From assembly GCF_008831285.2 (NCBI RefSeq), contig NC_045138.2, positions 3,760,143 to 3,824,142 of the forward strand: a DNA stretch of 64,000 nucleotides, written 5' to 3'. A program made the translations under genes and the position numbers. Below the pieces are notes generated by a model. It was given only the letters and a program-made list of their open reading frames with translations. It was not told where the DNA came from and made no database searches. Position 1 is the stretch's first letter; every line of letters starts with the position of its first letter. This DNA is from Nymphaea colorata. Lineage: Eukaryota; Streptophyta; Magnoliopsida; Nymphaeales; Nymphaeaceae. Below, in pieces: positions 11,089 through 22,000 of the stretch.

Positions 11089-14000
11089 TGTCACACCCCG
11101 ACCTTTTTGACACTCAAACATTTTTTTTCTAACATCCAACATCGAGGTGTGACTACACAATAGTTCAAAAAGGAATGAGCCAAGCAATTCAAAACAATGG
11201 GGCAAGCTTTCCATTATATAGCATTTCAATTCAATTGTACATTTGACAAAAATGCCCCAAAATCACAACATCGATGCCTAATAAAAAACAAGGCACCAGT
11301 AAAACCAAAAACCCGACGCGCCGGCACTACAAGAGCAAAACAAAACCCAAAACCTCCCCAGTAGGACGTGAGTGTAGCCATCTGCTCAGCCTGCTGCCCC
11401 GAGTACACCGAAACCTGAAAAAAGAAACAACTGAAGGCTTAGCCTTCGCAGTATGGCAACAAGCCAGGAAAAGTCCAAGCCCTCTTGGGTCGGGCTCAGT
11501 ACACAAACAAATATCAGAACAATCTATCATTATGTCATGTCAAGACACGACATGCAGACGCCACTCAATGGCTACAATAACATAATTTCAATCACATGCA
11601 AGGCATCATCAACATGTCACTTGCATTCATAAGCACAACAGTCACATGCACAACAATCCTATACATTTCAATCACATACATTGCAGTTTCATTACTATCA
11701 GTGAATTTACAGTTCCTGTGGGTGCAAACACAGGCACGTGCACACCGCGGGCGGCCCACAGCCGAGAGACAACCCCCGTGGTGGCCCAGAACAGTATGGA
11801 TCCATCTATCCGCTGCAGCGGTAGAGCACTCATCCATGGATGTGTGAATTCCAAGGAGAGATACTCAGCCTTCCCTAGGACACCCAGGTTGAGAAGGCGG
11901 GAGCCTACGCTCCAAGCACATCACACAACAGTACCCTGGGGCCTTGCACCGCCTGCGCTCCGAACAGGCGAGACCAGTGGCGAAAGCGGGACAACTCCCA
12001 TATACATAGTCACATCCCACTGGCCTCTCATCTCTTATTCTTTCATTCTTATACTTATACTTGCACAAACACATTTAACTGGCTAGCTCCTGAGGTTGGT
12101 TCACTTCACGAGTGAACTCACACCTCCAATTGCCTCCACACGAGGGTTACACATAACCACAACAGTTTTGACTAGCCGTCATAACAATATGGGTACAACT
12201 ACCCACTGTGCAAACATTTGCATCATTGCCCGCGGCAATGGGTATTCAATAAACATAACATTCACATTCATCATCATAACAATCACATATTTGAAAACTT
12301 AGCCAAACCACAGAGAATAGTCTCAATCGGTGGTGGGCTCGTAGCTGTCCTATGCAGTTATCATTCTAGAATGCTTTCTAATGCACAATTGGGGTCGAGG
12401 AGACACTCGACTCGATACCCCGCCTCATCTGTCCTAAACAGTTATCAATTCTAGCATGCACATGCAATGCGTAACATTATCAAAACAATTACTATAAGCC
12501 TTTCAAAACAATTCATATCATATATCAATTTATGTACATGCATACACATATTCATTCACGGAACACTCAATCAATTCATATCACAAATCCTAGGATCCCA
12601 TGATCCTAGGAACACACATTCATTCACTTGCCCAGGCAGGGATTTGCCTGGAATGTCGCCATACCTGTGGCGCGTTCACAAGAATCTTCCAAAATGCCTC
12701 GAGCTTCGAATCCGGTAGCTCAAGGTCGACGGGATGTACCCGGTGTACCTGTAGACACAAACACAAGATAAGATTCCTACTTCATACCTCAACAATTCAA
12801 ACAAAAACAAAACAAAATCATTGAGGCACGTGTCATCGCCTCGAGAGGGTGTCGACGGGTAGTGTCAACCCACAAGTTCTCCAAAAGGGTCACTTCCCAC
12901 TTCTAGCCGTGCCAATAGATGCCAAAACTCAAAGCCATCAATTCTTCTATCACTAACGCCTTTCTCAAAACTCCATTTTTCTTAAATCAAGGCGTCTACC
13001 CCAAAGATACATCCAACTTATGTACGTTATCCCTATTTAACTCCAAGATACACCCGTTCACAAAAACGCGTGCTACAGGCTCACTAAAACGGTCCTAAAT
13101 CTTCCCCACAACCTCACAAACTCTACCATGTTTCCCCTAATGCTTCGAAAATTAATCTATCATGCTTAAATGATCATCCAAAATATGAATCTTCGCTTCC
13201 CAACATAATCGCAAGCTTTCCCCCAAAAACGAAATCACTAACATGTGTTCCAAATAATCAATTCTAAGCTTTAGCATGCTCAAACAATAATTATACGCGT
13301 TCCAAAGAAAAATATATCATAAAATATGTTCAATTTCGCCTTGCGCACCCCAATTGAAGGTCTAAACTGCTTTAATCCTCCCGGCAGCCACCTCACGTGC
13401 CCAAGTGGTCCCCAAACGGCTAAAATCCTCCAATGCCTCCACTACTAAGGCCTCCTCTAACTGCTGTTACGAGGGGGAGGACAAATCCCCAAGCTGAAAA
13501 CGGATCCAACAGTGATGAAATAGTGAAAAATCAGTGAGAGAAAGTGCTTGATTGGAGAAAATAGAAAACGAGCAGAAAATGGGGAGAGAGCATGAAGCGT
13601 GGACAGAGAGGGAGGTCGAATAGAGGGAGAAAGAGGGAAAAACGGAGGGGGACTGATAGGGGAGAGGGTTCGGTCAAAAGGGGAAAAGAAGGCAGTGAGG
13701 GGAGAGGACGGGAGAGAAGAGAGAGACGGTGGAGAGTGAGGGGAGTCGTTCGGTGGAGAGGGGAGACGAGAGACAGTGGGAGAGGGAGACGAGTGACAGT
13801 GGGAGAGGGAGGAGGAGAAGAAGGAAGAAGGAAGAGTTAGGGAGAGGTTGAGGGCTTACCCAACTGCCGACACCGACGCCGCCGCCGCCGCCGCCGTTCC
13901 TTCCTCCGCCGGCTCAAGCGTCGCCACTGCTCCCTCGTCCTCCTCCTGGTCTCACACGGGCGACACGGAAGCAAGAAGGCGTCGAGGAAGAAAAGGGAGA

Positions 14001-14102
14001 CGCGAGGGAGAAGGGCCCTCGCGTCGGGCTCCTCTCGCGTGGGGCTAGGGTCCGGGTCTGGACCCTGACCCGACCCGCTCCGCCCAAACGCCGCGCGTTA
14101 CA
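11089..14102 (-). repeat. 5' LTR of the Ty3/gypsy element
   Basis: This copy is 3,014 bp, with the same TG...CA ends and internal landmarks as the LTR at 3180-6194. On the element strand it is the promoter-bearing copy and is followed by the primer site. The stretch matching 4776-6194 (12684-14102) shows no difference that I can find, while the other half holds all of them. Confidence 0.92.
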
Positions 14103-14107
14103 GTTGT
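14103..14107. repeat. Target site duplication of the LTR retrotransposon, right copy
   Basis: GTTGT, an exact repeat of 3175-3179. Confidence 0.88.
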
Positions 14108-14650
14108 CGTGCAAATCCCTCACACCGTGGTCTTCTGACTCCGGAGATGAAGTCGGGTACTTCGTGTGAAGTCGGTTACAGCAAGGGCGTCGTGTGAAGA
14201 ACAAAGATGGAGCGCAGGCTGAGCGGAGGCAATGGAATGGGGGGAAGATGGGCTGCCCAGTTGAGGTTTTGGTGATTCAGAAAACGAGAAAGAGAGAGAC
14301 GATCGAGGTGCTGGTGGGTTGGGGGCTTCGAAAATGGGGAGAGTGATAATCTGGGTTCCAATTAAAGCCGAAGGAGGGTGGTGATGTTTCAAATGGCAGA
14401 GATTGAAGGAATGACCTAAAATCGATGTTGATAGGAAGGGGAGTTGATCATCCAAATGAAATTAGTGGCGATGAAGACATCTGACGACTTGTGCTGCTAG
14501 TAAGAGCTCGAGCAGGTGGCAATACTGTTGAAGTAGAACAGAGATCAACAAGTAGGTGGCATTGACGAGCTTTGATGATCCGCGGATGGCCAAACCAGAG
14601 GGTGAAGCATGTTGGAGCTGGGTTGCTGCGCGGGTCGCCGGGAAGGGGGA

Positions 14651-15040
14651 GGGAGACGGGAAGGGGAACTGGCCAACTGGGAAGGGGAAGGGAGAGGGAG
14701 ATGGGAAGGAGAACTGGCCAACTGGGAAGGGGAAGAGGGAGGGAGACGGAAAGGGGAACTGGCCAACTGGGAAGGGAAAGGGGGAGGGAGACGGGAAGGG
14801 GGAAGGAGAGACGGGAAAGGGGAAGGGAGAGGGAGACGGGAAGGAGAACTGGCCAACTGGGAAGGGGAAGGGAGAGGGAGACGGGAAGGACAACTGGACA
14901 ACTGGGAAGGAGAAGGGGGGAGGGAGACGGAAAGGGGAACTGGCCAACTGGGAAGGGAAAGGGGGAGGGAGACGGGAAGGGAGAAGGAGAGACGGGAAAG
15001 GGACGGGAAAGGGGGAAGCAGGAAAGGGGGAGGGAGACGG
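14651..15040. repeat. 45-bp minisatellite inside the hAT-like element
   Basis: About eight tandem units begin at 14651, 14696, 14741, 14786, 14831, 14876, 14922 and 14967. Each opens with GGGAGACGGGAAGG or a close variant, and most carry the core CTGGCCAACTGG. The fourth and eighth units replace the core with another GGAGAGACGGG block. One unit has a single extra G. Because 45 is a multiple of three and units lack stops, several frames on both strands stay open (up to about 250 codons). These are not genes. Confidence 0.85.
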
Positions 15041-15157
15041 GCCGACCGGGCCACTGCCGGGCCGGCCTATCCGGCCCGGGCCTGCTGCCGGGCCGACATA
15101 TCTGGCTCGGGCCCGGCCCGGGTCGAGATTTTCCCGGCCCAAACCCGGCCCATACTG

Positions 15158-15185
15158 GGCCGGGCCGGCCCGATGCCCAGCCTTA
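15158..15185 (-). repeat. Right terminal inverted repeat of the hAT-like element
   Basis: On the minus strand it begins TAAGGCTGGGCATCGGGCC, matching the left end at 24 of 28 positions. Many GGCCCGG motifs lie just inside. Confidence 0.65.
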
Positions 15186-16215
15186 AGGGAAACGAGAATA
15201 TCAGATCTAAAAGTTGTCATCCGGTGGAGGTTTTTCTGGTACGTTTTTTTGGTACCGCAAAAGCAAGTTAGAATATAAGATTTTATAAAACCAATTTGCT
15301 ATGAAATCAGAATTTGCCCAGTGACACCCGACCGAGCACTAGAGTACATTTTACTTGCATATGCAACTTATACACACAATAATCTACATATAGATAGTCA
15401 GAAACTCAAGCACAACTACACGAGAAGCTATATAAAACATTATATACTTGTAAAACAATTTACCTACACAAATTATGGCAATGCAGGTACCACTGGTGCA
15501 TGTTTAAACAGTCACGCTACATTTATTTACGTGCACATGTATTTAATAATTTACTTTGCAATGGCAATTTTGAAATTATTTAAGCTCAAACTTTTGGACC
15601 TATTTATACTTTCACAGGAAAAAAGAAATTAATGACATACCGAAATGTTTTTCTAAATATCTTTGTGAATATTTTTATTTCAAACGCATGTGATATGCCC
15701 CTTTTACACCTTATTCGTTTTAAAATAAAAATATTAAACATCATCTCACAAAGGATAAAAAAGTTTAGCGGCCCAATTAAAGTGTTTCCCTTTAATTCTT
15801 TAAATTACATAGGAAATCTTCTCGCCGACAAAATTCTGATCAGTTCCAATGATCTATTGTTCGGTTTGACGGTGGCGTTTGCTAACAGGAAAACTGCAGT
15901 GCTTCATAAATTTTTCTCAGTTACATCTTTGAGACATGTTCATAGAACGCGTTCTGATTACGTATTGATGGTGGAGGTCGGACTTGCTGTTCTTCCCAGT
16001 AGTACCTGGGTTGGTGGCAGTCGGCTTGTCTGGTCGGACACTATACGGCTCGTACGTATTTAATCCAAAAGGAAGGGTGTGGGCTCTAACCAGGTCAGGC
16101 CGCTCAAAGGCGAAGCGAATTGAAGCCATTTCGACCATCGTCCTCAATTTTGGTCGATTGAGAGGTGAACCAGGGAAGGCACGCGCTGGACAACTGAATC
16201 TTGGAGCATGAGCGT
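15186..16215. other. Intergenic: hAT right duplication and FQR1-like upstream region
   Basis: AGGGAAAC at 15186-15193 is the right 8-bp duplication of the hAT-like element. AT-rich spacer follows, then from about 16090 the presumed 5' leader of the quinone reductase gene. No other gene is seen. Confidence 0.55.
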
Positions 16216-17728
16216 ATGGCAACCAAGGTGTACATCATGTAAGTCTTGCATTCTTTCCCTCTCTCCGTTCCCTTTCTGTTTCCCATTATTCCCACCCCTT
16301 TTTCCCCCTCCCTTGATTAATTCTCGTCTGCTATTCTTGAGCTGGAAGAGCAACCCTGGGATACTCATGAATAATTGTAGGTCCGTTTATTCCGTTCAGC
16401 TATTATTCATTATATGGCCATGTCGGGAAGTTGGCGACGGAGATACAGAAAGGGGCTAACTCCGTTGAGGGCGTGAAGGCGATGTTATGGCAGGTGAAAT
16501 TGTGTGAAATGATGACGCCTATATAACAGTGAATCTTCCTTCTTCCTGAACGTGCGGTCATCTCTCTCTCTCTCTCTCACTAATTAATTTAGGTGCCAGA
16601 GACCCTACCAGATACGGTATTGGAAAAGATGAAGGCACCGCCCAAGCCGGAAGACATCCCCGTAATCAAGCCGGAGCAGCTGCCGGAAGCTGATGGTTTC
16701 ATCTTTGGCTTCCCCTCTCGGTTCGGTATGATGGGTTCACAGTTCCTGTCTTTCTTCGACGGCATGGATGATATATGGAAGTCTCAGAAGCTCGCTGGTA
16801 AACCTGCGGGCATCTTCTGGAGCACCGGCTATCATGGAGGTGGCCAAGAGAATTCTGCGTAAAGCTCTCCCCCTCTTTGTCTGTATGCATAATCTAGTCA
16901 TATAGACCTCTCTTTCTCTCTCTCTCCGTCTCCCTGCATAATCTGTAGTCATATGAGTGCAGTTCTGGTCTCCCATTCTCTTCCTCGTCCGCTCGGTTAG
17001 AAGCTTCTTGTTTGATAGGAACCCCAGTAGCCAGCATTCTGCGATATTAAACCGTTTTAAAAGTCTTCTGCCATTTACCTTTCATGCTTTCGGTTGTTCG
17101 CACAACCCATCATACACCCTAGACCCTCTCATTGATGTTCAAACATGATGAAACTAGTTTAAAAAGTGTTCAATCAAATACTTTTGAAGGCATAGTCACA
17201 GATAATCCGAAGGCAATTTATTAGCCACATCTCTGTATATATCTATTTCAAGCAATAGTTTTTGCAAAAATACTTGGCACATACCTGATGGGCCTTTAAA
17301 TAAATGGTGAAGAAAAGGTCTCGGGCTTTACAATGATGTTTCGACCTCTCCGGCTACATGTTTCTTTTTCATGTATGAGCGAATGGAAACAAGGCTGGTG
17401 CATATGGAAAAAATATGGGTGTCCATGGCTTACACTACATTAATGTCTCCATCGTGGTAGAGGTATAACGTGCAAGTGCGGCGCTGCTTGCAGGTTGACA
17501 GCGATAACCCAGTTGGCTCATCACGGTATCATATTTGTGCCTCTGGGTTACACTTTTGGCGAAAGCATGTTTGAGATGGGCGAGGTCAAAGGTGGTTCCT
17601 CGTACGGAGCAGGGACTTACGCTGGGGATGGTTCTCGGGAGCCAACAGACTTGGAGCTGAAACAGGCATTCTACCAAGGGAAACAAGTAGCTACAGTGGC
17701 AAAGAGGCTTAACGCCATCGCCATCTGA
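16216..17728 (+). CDS. FQR1: NAD(P)H:quinone oxidoreductase, FQR1/WrbA family
   Basis: Exons are 16216-16238, 16400-16493, 16593-16858 and 17494-17728. All introns are GT-AG and the phases join into 205 residues, the normal family length. The protein starts MATKVYI, followed by the FMN phosphate-binding loop [12 protein letters not shown]; then [31 protein letters not shown] (flavin contact region) and [15 protein letters not shown] to the end. The family is a flavodoxin-like FMN enzyme reducing quinones by two electrons with NAD(P)H, giving protection from semiquinone radicals; in Arabidopsis FQR1 is an early auxin-response gene located at the plasma membrane. The start is fixed by the conserved MATKVYI and by a short first exon, typical for the family. 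No defect is seen. Intron 2 ends after a (TC)n run. Confidence 0.95.
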
Positions 17729-19079
17729 GTCAGTAACTTCCTAGGCCACCGGCCGGCAGACTGGTGGCGGATGATCTCCACTTAGCTGTTGGACACAAAT
17801 AAACTCCTTTTGATGTTTTTCTAAGAAACATGTTATGATTGTATCTGGTATTTAGTTGTTTTTAATTTAGAAGCAGTATTTATACTTGCACCATGTTTTA
17901 TGAGATAAGAAACAATGTACTTCGATAATATTTTTTTGGAAATGTTTCAAACACAATGTTCTTATCAAACGCCAAACGCCTACTTGACAGAAAGAATAAC
18001 ACACCACTTTGAAAAGTTTAATCATGCATATAAAATTATAAAATTATGAGGAATGTTGAAAGACTTTTTAAAAATATTGTTAAATGGTTGGTTTTCTGGA
18101 TACCCAACCTTTTTAGAACTAAAACCGAAGTTGCTAGAAGCAAAACGGGTTCCGCTAAAGTAAGAACCCCAATTTCGTGTCGGAGTGGGCAAGTTTGAGA
18201 GACGGAATGACTTTTTCCCTCAGATTAATCTTATCTATGGATGACACAACAATGAAAGCTTCAGGTGAGAGAGAGACTTTTCATCTCAGAATAATCTTCC
18301 ATGGATGACAACTAAACTCAGGCTCGACTCAAGCTAGCTTGTTTTCAGATTCTGCTTGCTTCATAAACGAACGAGTTTCAAGTTGAAAAACGAACTCGGT
18401 TAATAAGTGCAGCTCGACCCATGCAGGCTCAACTCCGTTAAACTTAATTAAACTTGTAGAAATAAAAGATACGAAAGGCGCTACACCATATTATCAGAAG
18501 TGGAAACTTACCCCTAATGGCAACAGCGTGGGAAACTCACGTCAAACCTAGGCTCAACCAAAACGAGTTCAAGCCCGCCCAAATTGGCTCAAACTCTACT
18601 CATTTACATCCTTACTCTCAATTTAACGTTTCTATATTCAACCATTGGCTCAGAACAAGCTTAAGCTTTGTGCTGGCCTTAGGGAGAGGAAGGCCAGAAG
18701 AGTAGAGTTATGAATGATTATAGGGGACATAAGAGGACTCGAGGGTGACTGATGACGGGCAATAGGAGATTTATTATCCTTCATGTTGCCTGCTAATAGT
18801 GGCTACAATCCTGAAAACCACTTACCTAGATAACATGAAATGTCTGGTTAATCCTCCGACGGAAAGGAGTGCCTATACTTCCGTAGCTCACGCCCACCGC
18901 ACAAATATCCTCTAATTGAGGCTCAATAAGGACAAAAATAAGAGTACAACAAATGGTTATCCTATAATAATTCTCTCCAAAACATTTTGCATAGCAATTT
19001 CTGAAGATCCTCTGAGAAAGGGGAAGCTTAGTTTCAGCCATGGACGAGATTAAGCACAAGCAGAGGTTCAAAATTGTAG
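17729..19079. other. Intergenic between convergent genes
   Basis: This contains the 3' flank of the quinone reductase gene (plus) and of WD40 copy 1 (minus). Apart from a possible hAT-like terminus at 18300-18614 I see no structured feature. Confidence 0.55.
18300..18614 (-). mobile_element. Possible solitary end of a hAT-like element
   Basis: On the minus strand the sequence starts TAAGGATGTAAATGAGTAG, then runs through repeated GGGCTTGAACTCG and GAGCC-type motifs to about 18300. TA-RGGATGTAAA-type ends with GAGCTCGA-like subterminal repeats are common in plant non-autonomous hAT elements. The partner end and the 8-bp duplication were not found. Confidence 0.3.
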
Positions 19080-22000
19080 TTAACGGATTCTGTGTAACCC
19101 AATGTGAAAATCAGAGGATACGGAAATCAGAACTGGGAAATGATGGTGCCAGACAGCTTTGAGAACCCGTTTTTGATGAGCCTTCACAGATTGAGCAGGG
19201 TTTGAGGAGTTGTACCGTATGTCAAATATGTGTATCACGGGGTCTGGTGAACCAGACGTGATGTACATCCCGTCAGGAGACCATGCCTGGCCTATTAATG
19301 CTGATTGTGAATCGGTGCTTACTTGTTTCCATCCAAATGCATGGATCTCTGACGGTCTTACTCTCATATCAAACAACCTTAGTTGCTTCTCCCGTCTCCT
19401 GCAAACATACACAGCTTCATCAGGACACTAGTCAATCACACCATTTCTCTGTTGTTTTCAACTAGACGAAATTTATAAATATTTACTGAGCAAAAACGTT
19501 AGTTGCATCCCTTGAAAATTTGATAACTTCAAAAGCCAAATTGATGTTCTTGACATACTAGTGTATAACGTAGACCAAATAACTTGCTCAGAGGGAACAT
19601 GCCAGATCCGGTCTGAACAAAAGAGAACTATATAGATATTCTTGTAAAAGACTATAGGACTCTCATCAAAGAATGCTAAATGGGCTAGAGTAGTTGATTC
19701 ACAATCATCTCATACCATGTTTACAGAAATTAGTATGCCATGAATAATTTGCAATATTCCACATTGACATGGAACCCTGTTGTCTATGAATAGTTGCTTC
19801 CTGATATCAACTTTCCTTTCTTGCCTTCATAGATCTTTTAGGGTAATCCTTTTCAGCTACCCTTTGTAGTATATATGCAGTTTTTTTTTTTTTTTCCTTT
19901 GGCGCATATAATTGCCTGAGTTGCTGTGTCTTGACTAGACAGACAAAATACTCAAAACCGATAAGGAGATTTGATTGGAAACTAGAACCAAAAAGTGAAC
20001 ATTTCAAATGCAAAACTAAGAATCAGTGCTACCAACTGATAACTTTTACCTACAAATTGGACTTCTGAGAAGCTGCTATCATACAGTTCGAAGTTCATCA
20101 GCTTTTTAACCGAATTAGCACCATAAAGACAAAGCCTGATATGTAAACCTAAAAAACTGAACCCTTGCAAGGCCAGATAACTAAAGGACACTGTCTATGA
20201 TACCCTTGAAAATTATTCATTCGGAATCATGTGGAAAGAAGCAGGACAGAGGGATTGAGGAATCCTCCTAACAAGAATATGATCCAGTCTCTTCAATCAG
20301 ATTGGCTCATAGGACGTGGCATGCAACTAATCGCAGCACGTAAAGCGTGCTCTTAGATTCAGAACTTGTAAACAGCACACATTAGGTAACCTGATAAACT
20401 TAGAAACAAACCTAGTTTGCACCATCAATAGGTTGAAGTCCAAGGGATTGGGCAGCACTCCCATGCACTCGCTGTCCATTTGATGCTTGAAATTAGTTTT
20501 CCTTCCATCTACATCAAACCCAATAATTTGCTTGTCGGCACCAGAAGATACTACCATATGCTTATGAGACATCCCAGCAAAACCCATAACAGCTGAAGAA
20601 TGGATGTTTCTGTGCAACAGCTCTGGCTTCCAAATGTTCCTTCGGTTTTTCTCATTCCAGAGAATAACAGAGTGGTCATCTCCACCCGTTACAAAACATA
20701 CAGTACTCCAAGGCATGAATTCTATGTGATTGATGACACCCTTATGATGAGGTCTTTCCTCTAAAAATGTGACCCTGGACTGCAGATCAAAGAAAACACA
20801 TTTTTTTTTTTTTTACTTCAACGACAAAAAGAAATCCACAGAGAAAGTACCACTGTCACATAAGTATAAGGCTGTAATGAGAAAGAGCTATTTCATGGTG
20901 AAACATTGTAAAAAAGAATAATGTTTACCTCAAAATTTCTTTCTCGCATTTAACATTTAGCATGTCAAGAGAACTATGTTGATGTCGACAGGAGAATCAC
21001 CAACATGAAAATTATTAACATACAATGACAAGAAGAATATATAATCCCAATACTGGAAGAAATGATTGTTTAGTTGCATTCAAAGGAATGAAGTGATCAT
21101 ATTTGTAAATCAAGCATTGTGTTCACATTCAGATAAAATCTCTTTACTTGTACGTGCTTGAACTCATAATTGTTGTCCATTTCCTTCATGATAGCACTCA
21201 TGAAACCATTTTCTTTATGCCTTACTGAAGCTGAAGTTACCCTTTGCTACAAAATCATGCATAATCCACAAAACTCAAACAAAACAGTTCATAAATTCAT
21301 ACATAATGCATAAAAACAATAATTGGCATATATAATTCTATTAAATTAAAGTTAAAAACAATGACAGAATAAAGTGAAAAGGTTGACACCTTTCACTTAA
21401 AATTTTGAATCAAACTGGGCATGACCCAAATCCAATCTAAAAAGTATCCAAATGGTCTGCTGTAACCGTATCTTAGAACTGCCATACCAACACAGGTGTT
21501 TGCAGCCTTTCTCATGTAGCAACGTTACATAGCCCTTTTTTAAGTTTACATTTCCTTCAAGTTAATCCAGCTGCTAAATGAATTTTGCTTTGTTTGCTGG
21601 TAAGAAACATTCTTTATTCTATCTTCATAGAAGTAGGTGGCTAGAAACATCTTCCATTAAGCTGAATACCCCAGTCAATATACCATGTCCCAGCTGGAAG
21701 TCCATTTAGTAGTTAGAAAGGAACAGAGTTGAATCAGTTACTGTAAAAAAAAAAAATATTTGTAAGATATGCATTATATGTACATATCTATAAATGAAAC
21801 ATCTGAGACCATCTCATATACATGTTACATGCATTATATGGTTGTTTTCATTATTTTTTTCATTTTTGTGCTTTAAATGGTTGTAAAGGGAATAACTATA
21901 AATAACACATATAACATATAGAGTCATAATCCATCTACTGATACTACATAAATTGCACACTCTTGTTATGCTACGTATATGTTTTTTCTGACCAGACGAA

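Larger units (their letters stand above)
3180..14102 (-). mobile_element. Complete Ty3/gypsy chromovirus (Tekay/Del type)
   Basis: The element is 10,923 bp on the minus strand: two LTRs of about 3,015 bp (3180-6194 and 11089-14102), GTTGT target duplications on both sides, a tRNA-Met primer site at 11069-11084 and a polypurine tract at 6195-6208. Domain order is gag, zinc knuckle, protease, reverse transcriptase, RNase H, integrase (HHCC then DDE) and a C-terminal chromodomain. This order, the chromodomain and the very long LTRs fit the Tekay/Del clade of plant chromoviruses. The LTRs are almost identical, so insertion was recent, but the polyprotein frame has two in-frame stops (7977-7979 and 7755-7757). 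It lies inside a hAT-like element. Confidence 0.93.
2966..15185. mobile_element. Non-autonomous hAT-like TIR element, split by an LTR retrotransposon
   Basis: Without the nested retrotransposon (3180-14102 plus one target duplication) the element is about 1.3 kb: 2966-3179 joined to 14108-15185. Its ends are imperfect inverted repeats of about 28 bp with 24 matches, each opening with TA, GG and GGG blocks followed by an ATCGGGCC core. Both subterminal zones are packed with GGCCCGGC-type motifs, much denser on the right (15040-15180). An 8-bp flanking duplication with one mismatch supports hAT-type transposition. No transposase is encoded. The interior contains a 45-bp minisatellite at 14651-15040 and sequence resembling a plant 5' leader around 3130-3179 and 14108-14200. 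Class assignment rests on end sequence and duplication length only. Confidence 0.62.

Noticed and set aside
14462-15278. Overlapping long open frames on both strands (up to about 250 codons)
   Set aside because: They arise from a stop-free 45-bp repeat and GC-rich transposon end. The products are low-complexity Pro/Ser or Gly/Lys/Glu strings with no domain.
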